DNA of 38,101 bases from an uncultured Curvibacter sp. (GCA_903902035.1 CAIUTG010000131.1:1-38101), one strand, 5' to 3'; counted from the first letter of the stretch, positions 8,225-16,274 are shown. Numbers and translations are program-made. Notes: a model not told the origin generated them from the sequence alone.

Positions 8225-9862
8225 TCATTTGCGGCCCAACAACTCCGCCCCACCCCCCATGGCCGGACCTGCGGTCGGATCCACATAGTCAGGCTTTTTG
8301 GCAATCAGGGTCTGGGTGGTCAGAATCAGGCCGGCGACAGACGCTGCGTTGCGCACAGCGCTGTAGCTGACCTTGACGGGATCGATGATGCCAGCTGCCA
8401 CCAAATCTACAAAATGGCCGCTGCGGGCATCCAGCCCGACACCCGGCTTGGCCGCCCCCGTTTTGCGCTTTACATCCTCGGGGTCCAAGCCGCAATTGGC
8501 GGCGATGTGGTGCAAGGGCTGTTGCAACGCCCGTTGCAGCAATTTGACCCCCTCACGCACATGGCCTTCGTGTGAATCGGCCAACTTGTCCAGCGCATTG
8601 GCCACGCGGAAAAGCGCCAACCCACCCCCGGGCACCACGCCCTCGGCAATGGCGGCACGCGCCGCGTTGATGGCATCCTCAATCAAGTGCAGTCGGCGTT
8701 TTTGTTCCACCGGTGTGGCGCCGCCAGCCAGCAAGATGGCCGTGCCACCAGACAACTTGGACAAGCGCTCCCGAATTTTGTCGCGCTCGATGTTCTCGGG
8801 TGCCAGCTCAAATTGCCTTTGCACCTGTTGCCGCCGCGCCGCGACCAGGGCCGGGTCGCCGTCCCCCGCAGTCACAACGGTCTGGCTGGATGAAATGCGC
8901 ACGTGGCGCGCACTGCCCAAGTCGCGCAGCTGGACTGCTGCGATGCTGCCGCCCAGATCGCGCGCAATCACCCGCCCCCCCGTGAGAATGGCCAAGTCTT
9001 CCAGCGCGGCCTTGCGCCAGTGACCATATTCAGGCGGATGGATGGCCGCCACCGGTGCGCCCCCCTTGTCGCGCCAAGCCAGCAAGCTCACGATACAGGC
9101 CGGGGCAACTTCTTCGGCGATGATCAGCAAAGGCCGTTTGGAGTCGGCCACCAACTTGATGATGGCCGCAACCTCATCCGGCGTCTGCAATCGCTGGTCG
9201 GTCATCAGGATGTAGGGGTTGTCCAAGAGCACCTGCATCTTTTCGACCTCGGTGATCATGTGGTGCGACAAATAGCCCCGGTCAAAGGCCATGCCATCCA
9301 CCACCTCCAGCAGTGTCTCAACGGTGCTGCCATTGGTGACATCGACAATGCCATCCGCGCCCACCCGCTCCAACGCCTCGGCGACCAAGTGCCCGGTGGG
9401 CTCGTCATTGGCGGCCACCACGGCCACCGCCCGCAACGCCTCGCCACTGCGCAGCGGTGTGGCCACGCTTTTGAGTGCGGTGACCACCTCGGCGACAGCA
9501 AGCTCCAAGCCCTCCACCAGTTCAACGGGGTTGGCCCCCCTGGCCAAACATGCCAGCCCGTCCTGAACCAAGGCATCTGCCAGGACCGTGGCGGTGGTGG
9601 TGCCATCGCCTGCTATTTCATTGGTCTGTTTGGAGACTTCGCGCACAACCTGTGCGCCCATGTTTTCAAACGGATCCTCCAGCTCGATTTCAGCGGCAAT
9701 GCTGACACCGTCGCGCGAGATGATGGGCGTGCCAATGGGCCGGTCGATGATGGCATTCATGCCACGTGGACCCAGCGTGCCGCGCACAGCCCGCGCCAGC
9801 TTGGCAACCCCACGGCCGAGGGCTTGGCGCGCTTCGTCGTCGTGCAACATGATTTTGGGCAT
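8225..9862 (-). CDS. mimG: GroEL-like chaperonin of the monooxygenase cluster (MimG type)
   Basis: A 545-residue group I chaperonin paralogue. ATPase residues are preserved: TLGPRGMN, the DGVSIA loop, GDGTTTATVLA, LIEDAINAAR and EGVVPGGGLALF. It departs from housekeeping GroEL in lacking the GGM-repeat tail (it ends PAMGGGAELLGRK) and has no groES next to it. Chaperonin-like MimG and PrmG proteins are known to be needed for functional production of the mycobacterial and Gordonia binuclear iron monooxygenases, and the location four genes after mimABCD fits this role. The start at 9862 has AGGA 8 bases upstream; a longer in-frame extension to 10243 overlaps the DUF59 gene and lacks family similarity. 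Likely client: the MimA hydroxylase subunit, in the cytoplasm. Confidence 0.9.
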   Translation of the reverse strand: MPKIMLHDDEARQALGRGVAKLARAVRGTLGPRGMNAIIDRPIGTPIISRDGVSIAAEIELEDPFENMGAQVVREVSKQTNEIAGDGTTTATVLADALVQDGLACLARGANPVELVEGLELAVAEVVTALKSVATPLRSGEALRAVAVVAANDEPTGHLVAEALERVGADGIVDVTNGSTVETLLEVVDGMAFDRGYLSHHMITEVEKMQVLLDNPYILMTDQRLQTPDEVAAIIKLVADSKRPLLIIAEEVAPACIVSLLAWRDKGGAPVAAIHPPEYGHWRKAALEDLAILTGGRVIARDLGGSIAAVQLRDLGSARHVRISSSQTVVTAGDGDPALVAARRQQVQRQFELAPENIERDKIRERLSKLSGGTAILLAGGATPVEQKRRLHLIEDAINAARAAIAEGVVPGGGLALFRVANALDKLADSHEGHVREGVKLLQRALQQPLHHIAANCGLDPEDVKRKTGAAKPGVGLDARSGHFVDLVAAGIIDPVKVSYSAVRNAASVAGLILTTQTLIAKKPDYVDPTAGPAMGGGAELLGRK

Positions 9863-9917
9863 GGTATTTTTTTCCTTGAGTGATTCGTTAAGTGGTTTGA
9901 GCAAAAAAAGGCCTGAT

Positions 9918-10691
9918 TCAACTGCGACAAAGCCCCTCTCGTCGCACGATGTGGATGGGCTGCTGACCTTGCGCACGGTCCCGCACCGCCAGCAGCCCCC
10001 GGCACAGAGCGCCGTTGAACTCCGCATTGATCCCGACTCGGCGCGCTTCGCGCAAATGGGCCAACAAATCAGCTGCGGCGATGGCCTGCCCTTCGGTGTC
10101 GACAAAAGCCAGATCGCCGCCACCCACCAGACCGCGCCGCGCCAAATAGCGGTCCACCAAGCCCTTGTCTGCCGCGCTGAGCGCCAGCTGCTGCAGGGCC
10201 GAGATGTTGAGCGCTGCCAGAGCAACCGGCTCATGCCCCGCATCGATCAAATGCTGGAGCAAGGCTTCCTGGCGGCGCTGAAAGGCCTTGAGCAAAAAGG
10301 TTCGGCGCAAGGTCTCCAGATCGCCCTCGGCCGCCGCGCCAAAGGTGGCCTGAAAACCGCGCCCTTGGGCCACACCCTGGTTGATGGCCTCGGCATACAT
10401 GTGGTCATCCAAGCGCACCTGAACCTGGGTCACCCAGGGCAAGGACTGCACAGCGCGGCTCATGTCATCGGCCATCAGAAAAGCGAAGTTGGCGGCACAC
10501 CAGTAAGTCGGCAAACGAAAACCGATCCGCACCCCGCCATCCCCAGCCAGCTCAATCAAGGTGACGAAGCCCAACTCGGTCACCGACTCATCGAGCTCTG
10601 GATCCACCACCGTGGCCAAGCAAGCTTGCACCTGCGCCATGCGCTCAGCGGTCTCGCGGGCGTCGGTGGTGGGGTCGGCGTCTTGGTTCAT
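9918..10691 (-). CDS. DUF59/MIP18-type iron-sulfur assembly-like protein of the monooxygenase cluster
   Basis: A 257-residue protein. Residues about 20-110 resemble the DUF59/MIP18 (SufT/PaaD-like) domain, with VDPELDESVTELGFV and a single conserved-looking cysteine in PTYWCAANF. Residues 110-257 are alanine- and leucine-rich, probably helical, and I do not recognise them. DUF59 proteins act in Fe-S or other metal-cluster assembly; in propane-type monooxygenase clusters a homologue commonly sits between the amidohydrolase and the chaperonin. The ATG at 10691 overlaps the amidohydrolase stop (TGATG), which points to translational coupling. A role in maturing the diiron hydroxylase or the reductase [2Fe-2S] centre is inference. 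Confidence 0.75.
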   Translation of the reverse strand: MNQDADPTTDARETAERMAQVQACLATVVDPELDESVTELGFVTLIELAGDGGVRIGFRLPTYWCAANFAFLMADDMSRAVQSLPWVTQVQVRLDDHMYAEAINQGVAQGRGFQATFGAAAEGDLETLRRTFLLKAFQRRQEALLQHLIDAGHEPVALAALNISALQQLALSAADKGLVDRYLARRGLVGGGDLAFVDTEGQAIAAADLLAHLREARRVGINAEFNGALCRGLLAVRDRAQGQQPIHIVRREGLCRS

Positions 10692-11710
10692 CAAGCCGCC
10701 CTCGCCATTTTCTCCTTCGCCAGCAAACGCTTTTGCGCCGCGATGTCGATGCCATACAGCCGCGCTGCATTCAGTCCAAGGATTTTTTTCTTGGCTTCCA
10801 GGTCGAGCACGGCCCCGGTTTCGGCAGCAATGCCAGCCGGCAGCTCGAAAGCCATGAAGTCCTCGACCAGCCAATCGGGCGTCCAGATGCCATAGTCGCT
10901 GCCATACAGCAACTTGTCTGGCCCCAGCCACATCAGCAATTGCGAGATCACATGGGCGAAATATTTCGGCTGCTTGCGGATGAAGGGCAGCGCCACCGCC
11001 AGGCCCCCGTAAACATTGGTCTCCTGGGTGGCGATCCAGCAGAAGTCGTCCAGCCGGGGCAGGCCACAGTGCTCAATGATGAAGTTCAAGCCCTGAAAGT
11101 TGGTGGCGGCAATGTCCACATCGGCCACGTCAAAAGCGTCTCGGTCCAAGGGCAAAATGGTCGGTCCTTTGTGGACATGGATGTTTTTCACACCCAGTTT
11201 TTCTGCCAGCGCCAGGTACCGCTCGGTCCAGGGATCGCTCAGCTTGTAGCCCCGGCTGGCGTCCTTCCATTCCGCCGTATAGAGTTTGACACCCTTGAGT
11301 TTGTGGGTGGCGGCCAGCTCTTCGAACTTGTCCAACCCGGCCGCCCCATCGCGGGGGTCAAATGCACCGTTCAGAATGAACCGATTCGGGTGCTGGGCCT
11401 TGAGCACCGCATTTTGTTCAGTGGTGTTGAAGCCCTCGACATAAAAATCTTTCAGATAGGTTGGCTGAAAGATGGCCATGTCATCGTAGCCATCCACGAA
11501 CAGATCGCGGTAAAGCTGCTCACCGCCATAGCGATCGAATTTTTCACGCGGCCACAGTTTTTCTTTGGGGCTCAGAAAGCTGTGATAAGCGTAAAAGCAG
11601 TTGATGAACTGCTCGCCGTGCACGTTTTTTTGATTGGCCTTGCGTCCGTCCCAATTGTGGACATGGCCATCAATGATGAAAATCTCTTCGCCGGAAGCCG
11701 TTTTGAACAT
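10691..11710 (-). CDS. Amidohydrolase-family (amidohydrolase_2) protein of the monooxygenase cluster
   Basis: A 339-residue TIM-barrel metal hydrolase of the amidohydrolase_2 (ACMSD-like) type. Metal ligands are visible: the HxH pair in IDGHVHNWDG (His16, His18), His in KNIHVHKGP, His in NFIIEHCGLP and Asp in LLYGSDYGIWTPDW. The family includes decarboxylases and lactonases acting on metabolic ring or acyl intermediates. A homologue is a regular member of mim/prm-type clusters, but its reaction there is not established to my knowledge. The start at 11710 has GGAGA upstream; it lies 18 bases after the coupling-protein gene and overlaps the DUF59 gene, so it is co-transcribed. It may process a downstream metabolite or serve assembly; sequence alone does not decide. 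Confidence 0.82.
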   Translation of the reverse strand: MFKTASGEEIFIIDGHVHNWDGRKANQKNVHGEQFINCFYAYHSFLSPKEKLWPREKFDRYGGEQLYRDLFVDGYDDMAIFQPTYLKDFYVEGFNTTEQNAVLKAQHPNRFILNGAFDPRDGAAGLDKFEELAATHKLKGVKLYTAEWKDASRGYKLSDPWTERYLALAEKLGVKNIHVHKGPTILPLDRDAFDVADVDIAATNFQGLNFIIEHCGLPRLDDFCWIATQETNVYGGLAVALPFIRKQPKYFAHVISQLLMWLGPDKLLYGSDYGIWTPDWLVEDFMAFELPAGIAAETGAVLDLEAKKKILGLNAARLYGIDIAAQKRLLAKEKMARAA

Positions 11711-11728
11711 AATGACTCTCCTGTTTTT

Positions 11729-12094
11729 TTATGCGTGCGCGACAAAGGCCATGACTTCATCCATGTTGCCAAACAGCACCACGGTGTTCTCGTCAATCGT
11801 GACCATGCGGCCGTAATGGGTGGAGGTGGCGATTTCGAAGGTCTGCGCCGTGATTTCACGGCCCAGCGCTTCGCTGATTTCGTCCATCTTGAATTCGATC
11901 TTGCCCTCGCCGTCAATGCGGATCATGGCCGGCAGGTAGGTCACCCGGATGCCCGGTTTGGTCGCCATCAGCTCGGCGATGGCCCGCGCTTCCACGCTGT
12001 CGTTCATCGTGACGCCACATTGGTGTGAGATGGTGTCTTTGAATTCCAGGTCTTTGAAGGACTGGAAAATGTTGTCGTTGACTTTGGCTGACAT
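11729..12094 (-). CDS. mimD: Monooxygenase coupling/effector protein, MmoB/DmpM family
   Basis: A 121-residue protein of the MmoB/DmpM family. These small, cofactor-free proteins bind the hydroxylase and tune substrate access and oxygen activation at the diiron site. Family features include the N-terminal FQSFKDLEFKDTISHQCGV segment, VRVTYLPAMIRIDGEGKIEF-like core strands, and EISEALGREITAQTFEI near the centre. AGGA lies 7 bases before the ATG at 12094. It is the fourth gene of the structural set, in the order large hydroxylase, reductase, small hydroxylase, coupling protein, which is the prm/mim order rather than the thm order. Confidence 0.92.
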   Translation of the reverse strand: MSAKVNDNIFQSFKDLEFKDTISHQCGVTMNDSVEARAIAELMATKPGIRVTYLPAMIRIDGEGKIEFKMDEISEALGREITAQTFEIATSTHYGRMVTIDENTVVLFGNMDEVMAFVAHA

Positions 12095-12123
12095 GGTGTG
12101 TCCTTTTGCTTGAGATGAGGGGT

Positions 12124-13221
12124 TCAACGGGCGACAGAGGTCGTGATGGAGGCCGGCATTTGCAGGCCAATCTGGCTAACGATGTTTTGCAGACGCTCAA
12201 TGGCGCCCTCATAGGCATCGCTGAATTTGGCAACCTTGTTGTGCGGCAGCGACCAAATGGGCTGCAGGTTTTTGGCTGCCGTGACGGCCAGTTCACCGTA
12301 TTTCTTCAGCCAGGTGTTGAACAAGCGAATGTTGTGCGCCGCGTGCTCGGGGTCAGAGACCAAGATGTCCATCAGCTCGATCGAATTGGCCAGATTGCGC
12401 TGATAGTCGCCTTCCGCCGATGACACCACCGTGGGGGTGAGAAAGTCATTCTGGGCAGCGGCTGCTTGCATGAAAAAGCCGCTTCGGATCAGCTCCCCAA
12501 CCATGGGCTCAAACACCATGTTGACCGCAAAGTATTTTTCCAGGTAGTCGGTGGCGCCGCCGATGGTCTCGACCAGTTTGCGGGTTGGCTGCCAGATGGG
12601 GTCTTCCAGCCATTGCTTCTTGCCGATTTCTGCATCAAAGCCAGGAATGTCTTGGCCAATGTCTCCCAAATACAAGGTGATGTCTTGTGCAAAGCGCAAC
12701 TTGTAGGAGGAGTTGGTGAGGATCGCGGAGTTGATCATCTGGGTATAGCCGTAACGTTGGGCGTGCATCAAGGCGGTGCCCATGCCGAATTCAGCGTGCT
12801 TGTAAGCGCCCAGGTGCTTCTCCAGCACCTTGACCCAGGTCTTGTCAAAACGGGCTGGCGCACCGGCCCGGCGCGCATTCTCTACCGCCTGCGAGATCAT
12901 GCCGATGATGGTCGACTGGCGTTGGTAATGGGTGCGCTCCCACTCTTCATCAATCGAGCGGTATTTGTGCCAATCGGATGAACGGGCGGCCGTCCAGGTT
13001 TCCGAATAGGTGGGCGTGCCATCACCGAAGGAAATGATCCAGTTTTGCAGCAGATACCGTTTGGGGTCGGGCTGCACATCGAGCGTCATGTCCTCGTAGT
13101 GCGTCGCCTTGCGGCCCTTGGGGGTGAAGTAGTTGTACTTGCGGCTGTCCCAGCCAACAAATTTTGCAGAGCCGGCAGCACCTGTGGGCCGCGTTGTCTG
13201 TTCAGCAGTGGTTTGGTTCAT
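12124..13221 (-). CDS. mimC: Diiron monooxygenase hydroxylase small (beta) subunit
   Basis: A 365-residue all-helical subunit of the soluble diiron monooxygenase hydroxylase, ferritin-like fold without the full set of iron ligands. It shows the family segments WRSIDEEWERTHYQ-like (here YRSIDEEWERTHYQRQ), HLGAYKHAEFGMGTALMHAQ and AQDITLYLGDIGQDIPGFD. It pairs with MimA in the hydroxylase dimer of heterodimers and contacts the coupling protein. GGAGA lies upstream of the ATG at 13221, 20 bases after the reductase gene. The family covers methane, phenol, toluene and propane enzymes; gene order and partners here favour the propane/phenol MimABCD type. Confidence 0.92.
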   Translation of the reverse strand: MNQTTAEQTTRPTGAAGSAKFVGWDSRKYNYFTPKGRKATHYEDMTLDVQPDPKRYLLQNWIISFGDGTPTYSETWTAARSSDWHKYRSIDEEWERTHYQRQSTIIGMISQAVENARRAGAPARFDKTWVKVLEKHLGAYKHAEFGMGTALMHAQRYGYTQMINSAILTNSSYKLRFAQDITLYLGDIGQDIPGFDAEIGKKQWLEDPIWQPTRKLVETIGGATDYLEKYFAVNMVFEPMVGELIRSGFFMQAAAAQNDFLTPTVVSSAEGDYQRNLANSIELMDILVSDPEHAAHNIRLFNTWLKKYGELAVTAAKNLQPIWSLPHNKVAKFSDAYEGAIERLQNIVSQIGLQMPASITTSVAR

Positions 13222-13241
13222 GGTGAAGTCTCCTTTTGGGG

Positions 13242-14300
13242 TTAGTGAACGAGGTCCAGCGTGTTGCTCGCCTGGATGAATTTGTCTACATGGGTGTGCT
13301 CGGGTTCGACGCCCAGGACTTGCAGCACGGGCAGCACGGCATCGATCATGGGGGGGGGGCCGCAGGTGTAAGCGTCAATCTCTCCAGTCAACTTTTGTTG
13401 ACGCAAAATGCGTTCAACCGCTTCATGGACGAAGCCCGTCTCACCTTGCCAGTCCTCATCGTCCGTGGCATGTGAGAGCACGGGAATGAACTCAAAGTCG
13501 GTGAGCTTGGCGGCAATGGCGGCCAACTCTTCTTGGAAAAACAGGTCCTTGCGTGTGCGGGCGCCGTAGAAAAAGCGAATCGGACGTTGCTCACCGCTGG
13601 CGATGTGGTCGTGCAGAATCGACCACAAGGGGGACATGCCTGAGCCGCCCCCCACCAAGACCATGGGCCCAGGCCGACCTTCGCGACGGAAGCAATTGCC
13701 GAATGGCCCCTTGATCTTCAACGGCGTACCCGGTTGCAATGTGGTGTCCACCAAAGATGAAAAAGCACCTTGGGGATACTTGCGAATGATGAAGTGAAGC
13801 TTGTCCGGTGTGCCTTGGGTGCTGGCCATGGAATAGGAGCGCGTCACGTCGGCACCCGGCACCGTCAATTCCACATACTGACCTGCCCAAAATTTAAGGG
13901 GCTGCGCCAGCTGGACTTCAAGCAGGCGAATGTCGTGCGTCAAGGTCGTCACACGACTCAAGACACCGTCGAACTCCTTGACGGCAATCGAACGCCGCAT
14001 CATGTCTTCGTCGTAATTCAACAGCTCGACCGTCAGATCGCTGAAGGCATAGGTGCGGCACAGCAGCACATGGCCACTGTCGCGCTCGTAATCCGGCAGT
14101 GCGAAGGTGGAGTATTGCGACACCTCCGCATCCCCTTCAATCAACAGACATTTACAACTGCTGCACCGGCCCTCACGACAACCATGCGGTATCGCAATGC
14201 CTTGGCGAAACGCCGCGTCCAGCACCCATTCACCTTCTTCAACTTCCATCTCTACGCCAACGGGTTCGAGGCGCACTGTGTGCGTTGGTTTTTCAGCCAT
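13242..14300 (-). CDS. mimB: Monooxygenase NADH oxidoreductase with [2Fe-2S] and FAD domains
   Basis: A 352-residue electron-transfer subunit. The N-terminal plant-type ferredoxin domain binds a [2Fe-2S] cluster through Cys41, Cys46, Cys49 and Cys81 (HGCREGRCSSCK). A flavin domain follows with RSYSMAS, then an NAD-binding domain with GGGSGMSPL and the C-terminal CGPPPMID. It passes electrons from NADH through FAD and the cluster to the hydroxylase. The ATG at 14300 has AAGGA at good spacing; an overlapping GTG at 14303 is the alternative. A run of ten C on the coding strand (13350-13359) encodes the three prolines of CGPPPMID. A perfect hairpin lies between mimA and this gene. Confidence 0.92.
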   Translation of the reverse strand: MAEKPTHTVRLEPVGVEMEVEEGEWVLDAAFRQGIAIPHGCREGRCSSCKCLLIEGDAEVSQYSTFALPDYERDSGHVLLCRTYAFSDLTVELLNYDEDMMRRSIAVKEFDGVLSRVTTLTHDIRLLEVQLAQPLKFWAGQYVELTVPGADVTRSYSMASTQGTPDKLHFIIRKYPQGAFSSLVDTTLQPGTPLKIKGPFGNCFRREGRPGPMVLVGGGSGMSPLWSILHDHIASGEQRPIRFFYGARTRKDLFFQEELAAIAAKLTDFEFIPVLSHATDDEDWQGETGFVHEAVERILRQQKLTGEIDAYTCGPPPMIDAVLPVLQVLGVEPEHTHVDKFIQASNTLDLVH

Positions 14301-14330
14301 CACTGTCCTTTGCTGTGTTCAGGTACTGCG

Positions 14331-14366
14331 GCTCCCGGAGTTGCTGTCGAGGCACGCCCCGGGAGC
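14331..14366 (-). repeat. Intercistronic hairpin between mimA and mimB
   Basis: A perfect 8-base inverted repeat, GCTCCCGG (14331-14338) and CCGGGAGC (14359-14366), with a 20-base loop, sits between the mimA stop and the mimB start. No T-run follows on the minus strand, so it is not a standard intrinsic terminator. It may stabilise the mimA message or lower downstream expression, giving more hydroxylase than reductase. Function inferred. Confidence 0.6.
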
Positions 14367-14377
14367 TTGTCAAGCGA

Positions 14378-16045
14378 TCAAATGGGGTTGATCTTGAAAC
14401 CCTTGCGGTACTCGGCGGCCGCCTTTTCTCGGCCCTGTGGTGTCAACTCACGGAAGCCTCGCAAAGGACTGGCCAAGGTGTAGCCCTTGACATGGTCCAG
14501 GGTCCACATGTCCTTGTCGTTGAAGCGCAAGTGGGGTTGTGAGATCAAGGTCTTGCCGTCAGAGCGGACAAAGCCCAGGTCCTTGATGGCGTCGGCCAGA
14601 TCCCAGCCGTGGTAGCAGTCCTCCCACTCGCGCCGTCCGCTGAAGCGGCCCATCGCTGGTGTCGCACGACCTTCGTACTCGGCGGCAAAAGCCACCTTGT
14701 GGGTCCAGCGGCACAGCTCGGAGCAATAGGTGTAGACCTGACCATCGACCTCGTCGTAGCAGAAGTCTTCGCGGATCAGGCACGGCACCATGCAGCTCCA
14801 GCAACGGTGCGGGTAAACATAGCCGCACTCCTGGTCGAACAACATATTGGTTTCACCAGGCACGCTCTTGCGTGCGTACCACTTCCAGTAGTCGCCGAAC
14901 TCGGCGTACCAGCCCGGGTACTTGTGCTCAAACCACTCAAAGTCTTTTTCGGTCTGGGCCTCAATGCGCCAGAAGTTGACAGGCCAGCCGACCGAGAAGA
15001 ACTGAGCCACTTTGTGCACATAGTTTTTCTTGACAAGCCGGTCCCAGGCCGCACTGACATCGTCGTGGTGAATCTTCACGCCGTATTTTTCCAACGGCAA
15101 CATGTAGGTGCGGTAATAGTCCTCATAGATCCAGCGGTGCCACAACTCGACATAAGACTCCTTGTTTTTATCCCGGTCGGTGGTGCCGTACTCGATGAAG
15201 GTGCCGATGGCGGCGTCCACAATCGCGTGGTTTTGCCAGAAGGCGTAACGAATATCTCGTTCCAGCAACAGGTGGTTGTCGGGATCGTTGATCACCGACA
15301 TCAACAAAGAGTGCCCATTGCCGATGTGACGTGATTCGTCCGACTGCACCGACAAGAAGACCGAAGACAGGGCGTAATCGCCATTGCGTGCGGCCTCTGA
15401 AGGCATCGCCACAAACAAGGTGTTGGTGAAGGCGGTTTCAGCCACCACCTGCAAATAGATATTGGCAGCCGTCAGGGCATCGCCGGTGAGGAACCCTTCG
15501 GCGAACTGGCGGCCGATGGTGGTGGCATAGCATTTGCCAAAGGCCGCTTCGGTGATGTCAAAGCCAGCCGGGTCAATGTAGTTTTCCATGTACCACTTCT
15601 TCAGGTTCATCTGAATCGTGGAGTGGCGGAACTCGTCCACCATCTGCATCGTGAAGCCCGTGCGCAGCTCCTCACCCGGGGCCAAAGCCGCCAGCATGGA
15701 CATCGAGCGGGCCGCCGAAATTTCAGGGAAAGGAATGATGGCCAAGAACAACTTCATCCACTCCACCCAGCGGGGCTGGGTGTTGCGAAACATGTCGCCA
15801 CGCAAGGCCGCATCCAACGCGCCGTAGACGCGATTGTCTTTTTCTTCCTGCATGGGGAAGTAAGAGCGCAAGACCTGTTTCATGGGGTCGCGCGGGGCCT
15901 TGGTGATCTTGTAGTCGGTCGGGAAGGTCATCGCTTCCTTCACGTAGCTCGGCTGCCAGCCGAGATCGGCGATGCGGCGGGCCGCTTCGGCAATGGGTAT
16001 CCCTTTCTGGGAAGTAATCTTGTTGAGTGTCAAACCTACAGACAT
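14378..16045 (-). CDS. mimA: Diiron monooxygenase hydroxylase large (alpha) subunit, propane/phenol MimA/PrmA type
   Basis: A 555-residue catalytic subunit. The carboxylate-bridged diiron ligands can be placed with the same spacing as in MmoX: Glu108, Glu138-x-x-His141 (VDEFRHS), Glu203 (VVAETAF) and Glu237-x-x-His240 (SDESRHIGNG). The enzyme uses O2 and electrons from the reductase to hydroxylate a small hydrophobic substrate. The C-terminal part carries a Cys-rich YHS-like metal-site region (Cys407, 415, 418, 422, 429, 441, 445), typical of the propane and phenol subgroups and absent from methane monooxygenase. The ATG at 16045 has GGAGA upstream. A sigma-54 promoter about 75 bases upstream and two palindromes drive the operon. 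The substrate (propane, acetone, phenol, other) cannot be read from sequence. Confidence 0.94.
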   Translation of the reverse strand: MSVGLTLNKITSQKGIPIAEAARRIADLGWQPSYVKEAMTFPTDYKITKAPRDPMKQVLRSYFPMQEEKDNRVYGALDAALRGDMFRNTQPRWVEWMKLFLAIIPFPEISAARSMSMLAALAPGEELRTGFTMQMVDEFRHSTIQMNLKKWYMENYIDPAGFDITEAAFGKCYATTIGRQFAEGFLTGDALTAANIYLQVVAETAFTNTLFVAMPSEAARNGDYALSSVFLSVQSDESRHIGNGHSLLMSVINDPDNHLLLERDIRYAFWQNHAIVDAAIGTFIEYGTTDRDKNKESYVELWHRWIYEDYYRTYMLPLEKYGVKIHHDDVSAAWDRLVKKNYVHKVAQFFSVGWPVNFWRIEAQTEKDFEWFEHKYPGWYAEFGDYWKWYARKSVPGETNMLFDQECGYVYPHRCWSCMVPCLIREDFCYDEVDGQVYTYCSELCRWTHKVAFAAEYEGRATPAMGRFSGRREWEDCYHGWDLADAIKDLGFVRSDGKTLISQPHLRFNDKDMWTLDHVKGYTLASPLRGFRELTPQGREKAAAEYRKGFKINPI

Positions 16046-16119
16046 GGAGGTCTCCTTAAAGTTTCCAATTGAACTGTTGCGTCAAGTCGCTTTTTCTGGG
16101 CAGGTGCCCAACCTACTAT

Positions 16120-16135
16120 TGCGATTCGCGTGCCA
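16120..16135 (-). promoter_or_regulatory. Sigma-54 (-24/-12) promoter of the monooxygenase operon
   Basis: Read on the minus strand the site is TGGCACGCGAATCGCA. It matches the consensus TGGCACG-N4-TTGC at all positions except one (TC for TT), and the GG and GC doublets have the exact spacing. The predicted start is near 16110, leaving a leader of about 65 bases before the mimA ATG. The cluster encodes its own sigma-54 activator. Confidence 0.8.
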
Positions 16136-16188
16136 CCGCTCGCTTTCCCTAGTTCATCAAGCTGGGGCTTGGAAGTGGTGGGTGATGC

Positions 16189-16205
16189 CGTCGTGTTTTG
16201 GGACG
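16189..16205. promoter_or_regulatory. Candidate activator-binding palindrome (site 2) upstream of mimA
   Basis: CGTCGTGTTTTGGGACG: perfect outer arms CGTC and GACG in a 17-bp frame, with one well-formed half-site (CGTCCCAA on the minus strand). Centre about 87 bases upstream of the predicted start, and 33 bases (about three helical turns) from site 1. Confidence 0.45.
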
Positions 16206-16221
16206 CTTGACTGAAACGACT

Positions 16222-16238
16222 TGTCCGATCATGGGACG
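16222..16238. promoter_or_regulatory. Candidate activator-binding palindrome (site 1) upstream of mimA
   Basis: TGTCCGATCATGGGACG, a 17-bp imperfect palindrome pairing at 6 of 8 positions; the minus-strand half-site is CGTCCCAT. Centre about 120 bases upstream of the predicted start, a usual distance for sigma-54 enhancers. It shares the frame YGTCNCAN-N-NTGNGACR with the palindrome at 19928-19944 upstream of the dehydrogenase gene. Confidence 0.5.
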
Positions 16239-16274
16239 GGGAATTTCACAGGGTTCCCTCCGACGCCACCACGT

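Noticed and set aside
9863-10243. An N-terminal extension of the chaperonin frame
   Set aside because: It overlaps the DUF59 gene, and the conserved chaperonin N-terminus begins at the ATG at 9862, which has its own ribosome-binding site.
9588-10895. A 435-codon plus-strand frame across the chaperonin and DUF59 genes
   Set aside because: Both minus-strand genes have recognisable families; the plus-strand frame is low-complexity shadow.
16154-16170. A possible IHF site between the mimA promoter and the palindromes
   Set aside because: Only the first half (ATCAA) matches; the TTR part is misplaced.
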